The notes under the pieces were generated by a model. It saw only the letters and a list, made by a program, of their open reading frames with translations. It did no database searches and was not told where the DNA came from. Position numbers and translations under genes: made by a program. A DNA stretch of 9,429 bases, from NCBI GenBank assembly GCA_027623845.1, contig JAQBUJ010000080.1, positions 1 to 9,429 on the forward strand. The letters are read 5' to 3'. Source of the stretch: Pseudomonadota bacterium (lineage in GTDB: Bacteria; Pseudomonadota; Alphaproteobacteria; Thalassobaculales; Thalassobaculaceae). Below, one piece after another: positions 1 through 6,314 of this stretch; position 1 is the stretch's first letter, and the number at the start of each line of letters is the position of its first letter.

Positions 1-1
1 G

Positions 2-181
2 CCGCCGGCATTGGAGGCTTTGCTTTCGGACGCCTCTGCTTTGGTGCGCGCGATGGCGGTTTGGGCGATCCGGCGGATCGCATCGCCGGATCAGCTTGCG
101 ACCCTTCGATCCACCCATGAACCCGGTGAGACCGACGAGGATGTGCGCCGGGAGTGGCGGCCAATCGGGGGGTGCGGGTAA
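2..181 (+). CDS. queG: C-terminal fragment of probable epoxyqueuosine reductase (QueG-like)
   Basis: The open frame enters from the left edge and stops at TAA 179-181, leaving 59 residues. The visible part is a HEAT-like helical repeat, LLSDASALVRAMAVWAIRRI, followed by an acidic tail containing ETDEDVRREW. Alphaproteobacterial QueG proteins end in this way, with a 'DPSPLVRxxAVWAL' repeat and a 'DxDVRxEW' tail. QueG is a cobalamin and iron-sulfur enzyme that performs the last step of queuosine synthesis in tRNA. Its cobalamin and cluster motifs would lie upstream, outside the window, so the call rests on the tail alone. Another HEAT-repeat protein is possible. The stop lies 66 bp before the next start on the same strand, so the two could share a transcript, although no functional link is evident. 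Confidence 0.6.
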   Translation, partial: PPALEALLSDASALVRAMAVWAIRRIASPDQLATLRSTHEPGETDEDVRREWRPIGGCG

Positions 182-204
182 CGTCGACGATCAAAAGCGC
201 CGGC

Positions 205-244
205 CTTGTCGTTGAGGATAACCGGTCTTGTCATTGAGGGTAAC
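205..244 (+). repeat. Imperfect direct repeat duplicating a Shine-Dalgarno-like segment
   Basis: CTTGTCGTTGAGGATAAC (205-222) recurs as CTTGTCATTGAGGGTAAC (227-244) with two mismatches at a period of 22 bp. Both copies contain a GAGG core. The second copy supplies GAGGG at 236-240, seven bases before the ATG at 248. The first copy contains an in-frame TTG at 206, the longest possible start for the downstream gene. The repeat looks like a short tandem duplication of the translation start region. Confidence 0.75.
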
Positions 245-247
245 GCC

Positions 248-1663
248 ATGGATACCGAGGAATTTCGCAAGCACGCCCATACCATGGTCGACTGGATGGC
301 GGACTATATGGACCAGGTCGAGGACTATCCGGTTCGCGCCCAGACGGCCCCCGGTGATATCGCCGGGCGTCTGCCAAGCGAAGCGCCGGAAAATGGCGAG
401 GAGATGGACGAGATTTTCGCCGATTTCAAATCGATCGTCGTGCCGGGTATCACCCATTGGCAGCATCCGAGTTTCTTTGCGTATTTTCCAGCCAATTCCA
501 GTCCGCCCTCGATATTGGCGGAGATGCTGACCGCGAGTTTGGGCGCCCAGTGCATGCTCTGGCAGACCAGCCCGGCGGCGACGGAGATGGAAACCCTGAT
601 GATGGAGTGGCTGCGTCGGATGACCGGGCTGCCGGGGGGGTTGCACGGAGTGATCCAGGACTCGGCGTCCGGCGCCATTCTCTGCGCCTTGCTGACGGCG
701 CGGGAGAAGGCCTCGGGATGGACGAGCAACGCCGAGGGCATGGCGGCCTCGGTCCCGGTGGTCGCCTATACCTCGGAGCAGGCGCATTCGGCGACCGAGA
801 AGGGGGCAAAGATCGCCGGCTATGGCAGGGCCAATGTCCGGTTGATCGAAACGGATGAAAATTTCGCCATGCGCCCGGAAGCCTTGCGGGCCGCGATCGA
901 AGCCGACCGGGCGACCGGGCGAATTCCGGCCTGTGTCGTCGCCTCGATGGGCACCACCGGGGTCGGTGCGGTCGATCCGTTGCGTCCGATTGGTGAGATC
1001 TGCCGCGACCATGATGTCTTCCTGCATGTGGACGCCGCCTGGGGAGGCTCGGCGTTGATCCTGCCGGAAGAGCGCGGCATGGCCGACGGCGTGGAATTGG
1101 CCGACAGTCTCGTATTCAACCCGCACAAATGGCTGATGACCAATTTCGACTGCTCAGCCCATTATGTGAAAGACCCGGATGCGCTTATCAGGACGTTGTC
1201 GATCCTGCCGGAATTTCTGAAAAGCCGGGAGCAAGGTCAGATCATCGACTATCGCGACTGGAGCGTGCCGCTGGGCCGGCGCTTCCGGGCGCTCAAGCTC
1301 TGGTTTGTCATCCGCTCCCATGGCGTCGAGGGCCTGCGGAAGATCCTGCGCCGACACATCGCGCTGGCTCGCGAGGCCGAAGGGTGGATCGCCGAGGCGG
1401 CGGATTTCGAAATCGTCGCCGCCCGTTCCCTGGCGCTGTTCAACTTTCGCTATCGGCCCAGCGGTGTCGATGACGAAGCGCAACTCGATCGGTTGAACGA
1501 AACATTGCTGCACCGTTTAAATGACGACGGCTCGACCTATTTCACGCAGAACCGGGTGCGCGGCGTCTATGCGATCCGTTGGGCCATAGGTCAGACCAAT
1601 ACCGAGAAGCGTCATGTGGCGGCGGCGTGGCGGATCGTTCAGGACACGGCCCGCGATCTGTGA
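248..1663 (+). CDS. Group II PLP-dependent decarboxylase, aromatic-amino-acid decarboxylase/aldehyde synthase type
   Basis: This 471-residue protein has the family's usual length. It aligns along its whole length with animal aromatic-L-amino-acid decarboxylase (DDC). Visible features are the HWQHPSFFAYFPAN substrate segment, His180 in SEQAHSATEKG (the PLP-stacking His), Asp262 in HVDAAWGG (pairs with the pyridine nitrogen), Lys294 in NPHKW (the Schiff-base lysine), and IIDYRDWSVPLGRRFRALK near the active-site loop. The catalytic-loop position held by Tyr332 in human DDC ('DPTYLKH') is Phe323 here ('LPEFLKS'). In plant aldehyde synthases and in engineered DDC, this change diverts the reaction from amine to aldehyde plus ammonia and peroxide. 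The start at ATG 248 is chosen because GAGGG sits seven bases upstream. An in-frame TTG at 206 would add 14 unlikely residues. The expected location is the cytoplasm. The family is secure, but substrate and reaction outcome are not. Confidence 0.93.
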   Translation: MDTEEFRKHAHTMVDWMADYMDQVEDYPVRAQTAPGDIAGRLPSEAPENGEEMDEIFADFKSIVVPGITHWQHPSFFAYFPANSSPPSILAEMLTASLGAQCMLWQTSPAATEMETLMMEWLRRMTGLPGGLHGVIQDSASGAILCALLTAREKASGWTSNAEGMAASVPVVAYTSEQAHSATEKGAKIAGYGRANVRLIETDENFAMRPEALRAAIEADRATGRIPACVVASMGTTGVGAVDPLRPIGEICRDHDVFLHVDAAWGGSALILPEERGMADGVELADSLVFNPHKWLMTNFDCSAHYVKDPDALIRTLSILPEFLKSREQGQIIDYRDWSVPLGRRFRALKLWFVIRSHGVEGLRKILRRHIALAREAEGWIAEAADFEIVAARSLALFNFRYRPSGVDDEAQLDRLNETLLHRLNDDGSTYFTQNRVRGVYAIRWAIGQTNTEKRHVAAAWRIVQDTARDL

Positions 1664-1680
1664 CGGATTAGGGGGGCGCG

Positions 1681-2325
1681 CTAATAGGCGAGCCGACCGA
1701 ACAGATCCTCGAACGGTAGCATCACGTGCTCCTGATAGGCCGGGCGTTGGCGGAGCCGGGCATACCAGGCCTCGACGTTCGGGACGTCGGGCCGTTCGAT
1801 ATCCATTTCGAAATAACGGAACAACGTCGTTCCCGCCGGAATATCGGCCATCGAAAACCTCTCCCCCGCGAGAAAGGGCTGGGTTTCCAGGTGTCTGTCC
1901 AACAGCTGATAGTTGCGGGCGCAGCGTTTGAAGCGTTCGGCGACATAGTCCGGGTCACGGCGATCGGCTGGCGTGCGGTAATAGCCCCAAAATAAGTCCA
2001 GAAAGTCCCGCTGCGCGTTGGCCAGGCCCCAATCCATCCACCGGTCAGCCAACGAACGCTCGGCGGGGTCCGCGTCCCACAGATGTCCCACCCCATACTT
2101 GGCCCCGAGATAGCGGATGATGCTGTTGGATTCCCAGACCATTAGGCCGCCATCATCAATCACCGGGATGCGACCATGCGGGTTCATTTCGCGGAACGCG
2201 GGCGCATCCAAACCGCCGGCGTTGCCGCCCGCGTCGGTATGCTGGTGTTGCAGGCCAAGCTCGCCGATCGCCCACATCGCTTTTTGCACGTTAAAGGCGC
2301 TGCGCCGTCCCCAAACCTTAAGCAT
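1681..2325 (-). CDS. Glutathione S-transferase family protein
   Basis: This protein has 214 residues, a normal length for a bacterial GST. The N-terminal thioredoxin-like domain (about 1-78) starts MLKVWGRRSAFNVQK. It contains the cis-proline loop GRIPVIDD (cis-Pro near residue 54) and the glutathione gamma-glutamyl binding pair in WESNSIIRYL (Glu65-Ser66). The remainder is the all-helical C-terminal domain, including LADRWMDWGLANAQRDFLDLFWG. It resembles the proteobacterial group in which an N-terminal Asn or Ser, rather than Tyr, activates glutathione; Asn12 is the candidate here. ATG 2325 was chosen over ATG 2331 because GAGG lies nine bases upstream of it, and only three from the other. 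Its stop faces the decarboxylase stop across 17 bp. A role in conjugating electrophiles or ring-cleavage isomerisation is plausible, but the substrate is unknown. Confidence 0.92.
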   Translation of the reverse strand: MLKVWGRRSAFNVQKAMWAIGELGLQHQHTDAGGNAGGLDAPAFREMNPHGRIPVIDDGGLMVWESNSIIRYLGAKYGVGHLWDADPAERSLADRWMDWGLANAQRDFLDLFWGYYRTPADRRDPDYVAERFKRCARNYQLLDRHLETQPFLAGERFSMADIPAGTTLFRYFEMDIERPDVPNVEAWYARLRQRPAYQEHVMLPFEDLFGRLAY

Positions 2326-2440
2326 CGCCATCGTCCTCGTGATCAAAAAACTTCCCACCAGCGTCACGGTAGCAGGTTTTACCAGTTGGTCCCACGGCTG
2401 CGGCTGTGAAACCCATCTGGCAAGGAATGGCCCAGATTAG

Positions 2441-2453
2441 TTTCATATTGAAA
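2441..2453. promoter_or_regulatory. Short palindrome in an AT-rich leader, possible repressor site
   Basis: TTTCATATTGAAA has perfect 5-bp arms (TTTCA/TGAAA) around TAT. It lies about 85 bp before the first ribbon-helix-helix gene, in a stretch with only 22 G/C in 80 bases (2441-2520). It overlaps a possible -35 element, TTGAAA (2448-2453); no convincing -10 was found at normal spacing. Ribbon-helix-helix proteins commonly bind short palindromes in their own promoters, so an autoregulatory operator is a guess based on position only. Confidence 0.25.
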
Positions 2454-2538
2454 AGAAATTGTTGATGAAGTATGTCAAATCGCAAGTTTTTATCGAATTA
2501 GACGAATAGTGAAAAAACAGTGCGGGTTGAAAAGTGAG

Positions 2539-2988
2539 ATGAGTGGCACCTTGAACATTCGAGGAACAGACCGGCTGATCAAAAATTTATTTGTGAACGG
2601 CCGTAGAACGAGTCTCAGATTGGAAGTCGCATTTTGGGAAGGTTTTGAAGCCTGTGCGCGTGAACAGGGCAAGTCGCTTCACCAACTCGCGAACAGCGCC
2701 TTGGAAGCTCACGCCGACACCACTGCATCGCTGTCTAGAGCCGTTCGGTTATTCGTCATAAATTATTTTCGCCAAAAGGCAGAGGCTGCGGAGCGGGGGG
2801 GCCGTAAGGCAACGGCGCAAGTGGCTAGGCAGGCATCGGCAGGCTCGGCTGGTCTCGCGATGGCTCAGGGGCAGGATTTTTTGGCCGCAGTGCGAAATCT
2901 TGGTCCCAGGGCGGTGTCTGACAAGGGTTTGCTTACGCTTCTTGTGGAGATCCGTGACGAGATTGATCGGTCGATCGACCGTCCTTGA
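2539..2988 (+). CDS. Ribbon-helix-helix DNA-binding protein with C-terminal extension
   Basis: This protein has 149 residues. Residues about 15-80 match the alphaproteobacterial ribbon-helix-helix pattern (RHH_4-like). A strand containing GRRTSLRLE is followed by helix FWEGFEACAREQGKSLHQL, a second helix, and SLSRAVRLFVINYFR. Members usually act as dimeric DNA-binding regulators. The tail from about residue 85 is unusual: an Ala/Gly/Gln-rich linker, then LLTLLVEIRDEIDRSIDR, which may form a dimerisation helix. ATG 2539 is preferred over an in-frame GTG at 2509. Neither has a clear ribosome site, but the ATG places Lys-Asn and Arg-Arg-Thr at the same residue numbers (15-16, 22-24) as in the downstream paralogue. 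Codons such as TTA, AGA and AAA near the start differ from the GC-rich neighbours, which suggests transfer. Its DNA target is unknown. Confidence 0.8.
   Translation: MSGTLNIRGTDRLIKNLFVNGRRTSLRLEVAFWEGFEACAREQGKSLHQLANSALEAHADTTASLSRAVRLFVINYFRQKAEAAERGGRKATAQVARQASAGSAGLAMAQGQDFLAAVRNLGPRAVSDKGLLTLLVEIRDEIDRSIDRP
2968..2981. repeat. Perfect 14-bp palindrome at the end of the first RHH gene
   Basis: CGGTCGATCGACCG is identical to its reverse complement. It lies within the last codons of the first ribbon-helix-helix gene, 53 bp before the start of the second. It could be an internal operator for the second gene, or chance arising from codons for Asp-Arg-Ser-Ile-Asp-Arg. Confidence 0.5.
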
Positions 2989-3022
2989 ACTTGTCTTGGC
3001 GCCACTATCATCTTGCTAGCCC

Positions 3023-3029
3023 GAGGAGG
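3023..3029 (+). promoter_or_regulatory. Strong Shine-Dalgarno supporting a TTG start
   Basis: GAGGAGG lies five bases before TTG 3035. No ATG or GTG at comparable spacing is in frame. This site is the main reason for placing the start of the second ribbon-helix-helix gene at a TTG codon. Confidence 0.7.
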
Positions 3030-3034
3030 CTGAA

Positions 3035-3352
3035 TTGAGGCTCAATATTCGACCCGTGACCGGCGCTGGCATCCGTAAGAACATCTCGATCCATGACCGC
3101 CGGACCACGATCGTTCTGGAGCAGCTGGTCTGGGATGGTTTGCTGGACATCTGTCGTTGGGAAAGTCTCAGTTTGGACGCGTTGTGCGAGACTGTCGTGG
3201 GCCGCCGGGGGGCGGCGAGTATGTCATCCATGCTGCGCACGACATTGTTGGAATATTATCGAGAGATGGCGGATGCCCATGCCGCCGGCGCTCCCAATCA
3301 AGCCGACGCGATCCTGATGCGGGCGATGACCAAACTTGATGCGTGGGGTTGA
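3035..3352 (+). CDS. Second ribbon-helix-helix protein, paralogue of the upstream gene
   Basis: This protein has 105 residues and starts at TTG behind a strong GAGGAGG. It aligns without gaps over the first 60 or so residues with the upstream protein. KNISIHDRRTTIVLEQLVWDG corresponds to KNLFVNGRRTSLRLEVAFWEG, and MLRTTLLEYYREMADA corresponds to AVRLFVINYFRQKAEA. It therefore carries the same predicted beta-strand plus two-helix DNA-binding fold, but without the long C-terminal tail. The gene follows its paralogue by 46 bp on the same strand, so the two probably form an operon and may heterodimerise. Its base composition is closer to that of the surrounding genes than the first copy's. The function as a regulator is inferred from the fold; no target is identifiable. 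Confidence 0.75.
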   Translation: MRLNIRPVTGAGIRKNISIHDRRTTIVLEQLVWDGLLDICRWESLSLDALCETVVGRRGAASMSSMLRTTLLEYYREMADAHAAGAPNQADAILMRAMTKLDAWG

Positions 3353-3445
3353 GTTAACACCGGGCGACGGCCTTTCCTCAATTCCCATCCCTTCGTTTTG
3401 AAGTTAGGGTTTCTCCGCGATCAATATGGGTCGAGGAAACCGGAT

Positions 3446-4288
3446 ATGTCGGATTTGAAAAGTAAGGCTAAGGCATTCCGCGCGCTGCACGAACGCCCTG
3501 GCAGCTTTGTGATGCCCAATGCCTGGGACCGTGGTAGCGCGCTATTGCTGGCCCGGGCCGGGTTCGAGGCGATCGCCACGACAAGCGCCGGCACCAACTA
3601 TGCAAATGGCACTACGGATTGGGATTATCATGTCCCACGCGAGGAAATGTTGCGTGACTTCGGTCAGATCGCCCGGATCGTCGACGTTCCGTGCAATGGG
3701 GATCTCGAGAACGGTTACGGCGACAGCGCCGAGGATGTGGCGGAAACCATCCGGCAATCGATCGCGGCAGGTATGGTCGGCGGCGGGATCGAAGACTACA
3801 CCGGCGATAAGTCCCGACCGATCTATGATCTTGAACTTGCCAAGGAACGGATCATCGCGGCCCGCGAGGCGGCGGACGCGTCAGGCATCCCCTATGTTCT
3901 GACCGGGCGGTATGAGGGCTTTCTTGCGGGTGTCGACGGCGCCTTCGCCGAGGCGGTGCAGCGGTTGAACCTCTATCGAGAGGCCGGGGCCGATGTGCTT
4001 TATGCTCCCGGCCCGCAGGACCCAGACCAGATCGCCCGGTTGGTTGCGGAAGTGGACGGTCCGCTCAATGTGGTGGTCGGCCGCAAGGATACCCAGCTCA
4101 ATGTTCAGCGTCTGACCGAGGCCGGGGTCAAGCGGATCAGCATCGGCGGCGCCTTGTTCCATGCCTGCTATGGCTATCTGCGGCAAGCGGCGGAGGAACT
4201 CATCGGGCCGGGCACGTTCAACTGGACCTCGACGGTTTTGGACCGCGCCTATCTCACCAACGCAATCGACAAGGCTGCGGACCAATAG
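3446..4288 (+). CDS. Isocitrate lyase/PEP mutase superfamily protein
   Basis: This 280-residue protein is predicted to be a TIM barrel of the PEP mutase/isocitrate lyase superfamily (PEP_mutase-like). Visible motifs are MPNAWDRGSALLLARAGFEA near the start, TTSAGTNYANG (about 46-55), the acidic metal-binding segment CNGDLENGYGDSAEDV (Asp86, Glu88), GGGIEDYTG (Glu116-Asp117), and LTGRYEGF (Arg155). Isocitrate and methylisocitrate lyases carry a catalytic cysteine loop of type K-(K/R)-C-G-H after the IED motif. Here the segment is DYTGDKSRP and has no cysteine, so lyase activity of that type is unlikely. Oxaloacetate decarboxylase, phosphonopyruvate hydrolase or another 2-oxoacid C-C or C-P activity remains possible. 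ATG 3446 was chosen because GAGGA lies eight bases upstream; an in-frame TTG at 3398 lacks such a site. It ends 21 bp from a convergent gene. Confidence 0.88.
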   Translation: MSDLKSKAKAFRALHERPGSFVMPNAWDRGSALLLARAGFEAIATTSAGTNYANGTTDWDYHVPREEMLRDFGQIARIVDVPCNGDLENGYGDSAEDVAETIRQSIAAGMVGGGIEDYTGDKSRPIYDLELAKERIIAAREAADASGIPYVLTGRYEGFLAGVDGAFAEAVQRLNLYREAGADVLYAPGPQDPDQIARLVAEVDGPLNVVVGRKDTQLNVQRLTEAGVKRISIGGALFHACYGYLRQAAEELIGPGTFNWTSTVLDRAYLTNAIDKAADQ

Positions 4289-4309
4289 TTGAACGCGGTT
4301 CCTCGGCGG

Positions 4310-5206
4310 TTACCTTTGTGGGACCGTGCCATCCGGCAGCCCTTCGACATGCCGGCAGATATCTCCTGGCCGGGTTAGCCAGATCCTGTCGCGATGCTTC
4401 AGGATATGTTCGAACGCCCGGCGCAGCTCCCTTATCCTGTAGGGCCGGCCAACGACGAATGGATGCAAGGAAATCGGGCATACCGTGGGATGCCCATCGC
4501 GCTCCGACTGTTCCAGCATTTCGTCGAAATTGTCGATCAGCATGTCGGTGAATTCCGCCGAGGTATAGCGGTACCAGACGATCCCCCGGTTGTCGTTGGC
4601 CTCGACGGGATAGGGCATCGAAAGAATGCGCCCGCTTCGGGTTTTCATCCAGATTGGCTGATCGTCCATGGTCCAATCCATGACATAGCGATATCCGGCC
4701 TCCTGCAGCAGATCCATCGAGACTTCACTGTTGGAAAGCCAGGGGCTCATCCATCCGGTGGGCGCCTTGCCTTCGTGGCGCGTGATGATATCGGTGCATT
4801 CCTGGATCAATTGGCGTTCCTGCGCCTCGGGGAGCCCGCCCTGTTCATCGGAATTGCTGTAGCCATGCCCGAGGAATTCGTCGCCACGGGCCCGGATCCG
4901 CTCGGGGATATCCGGACAGGTCTCATAGATCGCCGTATTGATCTGGTGCTGCACCGGAATATCCAATGAGTCGAACAGATCCATCAGCCGCCAAAACCCG
5001 ACCCGGTTGCCGTAGTCGCGCCATGAATAAATGCTGTGACTGACGGCTTGGTCTGGCGGGGCAATCGCCGCGCCCTTGCCTTCGCCATAGCTGAAGGCCT
5101 CAATATTCATCGCGACATAAACCGCCAGTTTGCTGCCGTTTGGCCACTCGTATTTAGGCCGCGAGGGCAGGCTGGAATAATTGTATCGACCGTGGTCCTT
5201 CAGCAT
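4310..5206 (-). CDS. PuuE-like polysaccharide-deacetylase-fold hydrolase, probable cyclic amidase
   Basis: This 298-residue protein has the NodB/polysaccharide deacetylase fold in the form seen in allantoinase PuuE and relatives. The usual metal-binding TFDD motif is replaced by VAMNIEAF (31-38). The H-x3-H zinc motif is reduced to one His, GHGYSNSDEQ (His114). Later motifs are GWMSPWLSNS (151-160), MDDQPIW (180-186) and SLHPFVVGRPYRIREL (247-261). Loss of zinc ligands together with HPxxxGRPxR is characteristic of the PuuE type, which opens cyclic amides such as allantoin. Sugar deacetylation is therefore less likely. No signal peptide is visible, which fits a cytoplasmic enzyme. A GGAG precedes ATG 5206 by seven bases. 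The gene starts 23 bp after the formamidase stop, so it is very probably the last gene of that operon. The substrate is unresolved. Confidence 0.87.
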   Translation of the reverse strand: MLKDHGRYNYSSLPSRPKYEWPNGSKLAVYVAMNIEAFSYGEGKGAAIAPPDQAVSHSIYSWRDYGNRVGFWRLMDLFDSLDIPVQHQINTAIYETCPDIPERIRARGDEFLGHGYSNSDEQGGLPEAQERQLIQECTDIITRHEGKAPTGWMSPWLSNSEVSMDLLQEAGYRYVMDWTMDDQPIWMKTRSGRILSMPYPVEANDNRGIVWYRYTSAEFTDMLIDNFDEMLEQSERDGHPTVCPISLHPFVVGRPYRIRELRRAFEHILKHRDRIWLTRPGDICRHVEGLPDGTVPQR

Positions 5207-5229
5207 TGCGCATCTCCACTAGAGGGGTC

Positions 5230-6165
5230 TCAAAGGGCGGTTTTCGGCAGCACCACATGAATGCCCTTATTGCCGTTGACGATTTGCGTTACCCGCAGAT
5301 CGGCGGCGAGCGAGCACAGTGCGTAGGCCTGGGCGCGGTTGAGGTTGGTCCGCGCCACGATCAGCGCGATCATCTGCCGCAGCGCTTCCTTGGCGGCATC
5401 ATCCAGGTCTTCATCGAAGGCCATGGTGATGAAGGCGTCCTTGGTCTCGGCACGGGGCAGATCCAGGCTCATGTCGTCGCGTATCGTCAATCTGAAAGTG
5501 CCGGATAACGCCGTCTCAATCGCGGTGACACAAACTTCTCCGTCACCCTGGCAGCCATGACCGTCCCCGGCGGAGAATTGCGCTCCATCGACGAAGATCG
5601 GCAGAAACAATGTGGTGCCGGCGATCAGCTCCTTATTGTCCATGTTGCCGCCGTGGGCGCGAGGCTGGATCGAGCTGATCATTCCCCAGGCCGGCGGTGG
5701 GGCGCAGCCCATGACCCCGAAAAACGGCCGAAGCGGCAACCGGGTGCCCCAGGGCAACTCGCCCTCGTTGGTATCGGCGTGCAGCCGAATGGTCATCTGG
5801 GTCGTCTCGTCGAATTCTCCCGGTAGGCCGCCGGAAAGCGGCCGCACGAAATTGTAACCCCAGTCCTGGCGCAGCCCGACATCGAGAATATCAACCTGCA
5901 GCACCTGGCCGGCCCTGGCGCCCTGAACCCGGACTGGCCCGGTCAGCATGTGGCCGGGCATCTTGCGTGGCACTTGGGCGTGAATTTCCAGAAGTTCCGG
6001 CGGCACATAATAGCCCTCGCCGGGTAGGGTCTCGGGGCCGCCGGAAACCGATTCAAGCGTTACCGTGTCTCCCGAGGCGACTTCCAGCACCGGATCGAGC
6101 GCGGCATCGAAATAGCCCCAATGGACGGTCGTCTTCGAGGCGGCAAGATGGTGCGTGGTGGCCAT
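5230..6165 (-). CDS. Acetamidase/formamidase family protein
   Basis: This 311-residue protein belongs to the FmdA/AmdA family and has the length of its shorter bacterial members. Family signatures are AHGGNMDNKEL (170-180), which supplies the metal-binding region, the glycine-rich GDGHGCQGDGEV (200-211), and an aromatic FFGVMGCAP segment (148-156). These zinc-type amidases hydrolyse small amides such as formamide or acetamide to ammonia and the acid. The enzyme is expected in the cytoplasm. GGAGC lies six bases before ATG 6165. It follows the amidase gene by 149 bp on the same strand and precedes the PuuE-like gene by 23 bp. In that context, a small amide released late in a catabolic route is a likely substrate. 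This is inference: formamidase and acetamidase cannot be separated from sequence alone. Confidence 0.93.
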   Translation of the reverse strand: MATTHHLAASKTTVHWGYFDAALDPVLEVASGDTVTLESVSGGPETLPGEGYYVPPELLEIHAQVPRKMPGHMLTGPVRVQGARAGQVLQVDILDVGLRQDWGYNFVRPLSGGLPGEFDETTQMTIRLHADTNEGELPWGTRLPLRPFFGVMGCAPPPAWGMISSIQPRAHGGNMDNKELIAGTTLFLPIFVDGAQFSAGDGHGCQGDGEVCVTAIETALSGTFRLTIRDDMSLDLPRAETKDAFITMAFDEDLDDAAKEALRQMIALIVARTNLNRAQAYALCSLAADLRVTQIVNGNKGIHVVLPKTAL

Positions 6166-6314
6166 GGAACGCTCCAGAATGGGATAGTGTCAACACGGTA
6201 GCCCGTGCACCCCTGGCTGTCATGCATCGACTGTCCGGGCTCGTATACCCATCAGGCGTCGGATATTGGCGTGGTCTCGGATACCTCGTAACGCCACCGA
6301 GTTCGATCAAACCA

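Noticed and set aside
191..1126. A 311-codon open frame on the minus strand opposite the decarboxylase
   Set aside because: It is antisense to a clear gene, rich in Arg, Gly and Pro as high-GC shadow frames are, and shows no recognisable domain.
1667..1685. ATTAG/CTAAT inverted repeat between the convergent decarboxylase and GST genes as a terminator
   Set aside because: The stem is only five bp and AT-rich, and no T-tract follows on either strand.
2509..2538. GTG 2509 as the start of the first ribbon-helix-helix gene
   Set aside because: No ribosome site precedes it, and the extra ten residues have no match in the paralogue, whose N-terminus lines up exactly with ATG 2539.
4394..4969. A 191-codon plus-strand frame opposite the PuuE-like gene
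   Set aside because: It lies entirely within a well-supported gene on the other strand and has no recognisable motif.
6188..6193. TTGACA on the minus strand upstream of the formamidase as a -35 box
   Set aside because: A -10 at normal spacing would overlap the start codon, so it cannot drive a transcript containing the ribosome site.
6267..6296. TGGCGT/ACGCCA stem in the amidase-formamidase spacer as a terminator or attenuator
   Set aside because: It has six bp with an 18-base loop and no T-run, which could easily be chance in GC-rich DNA.
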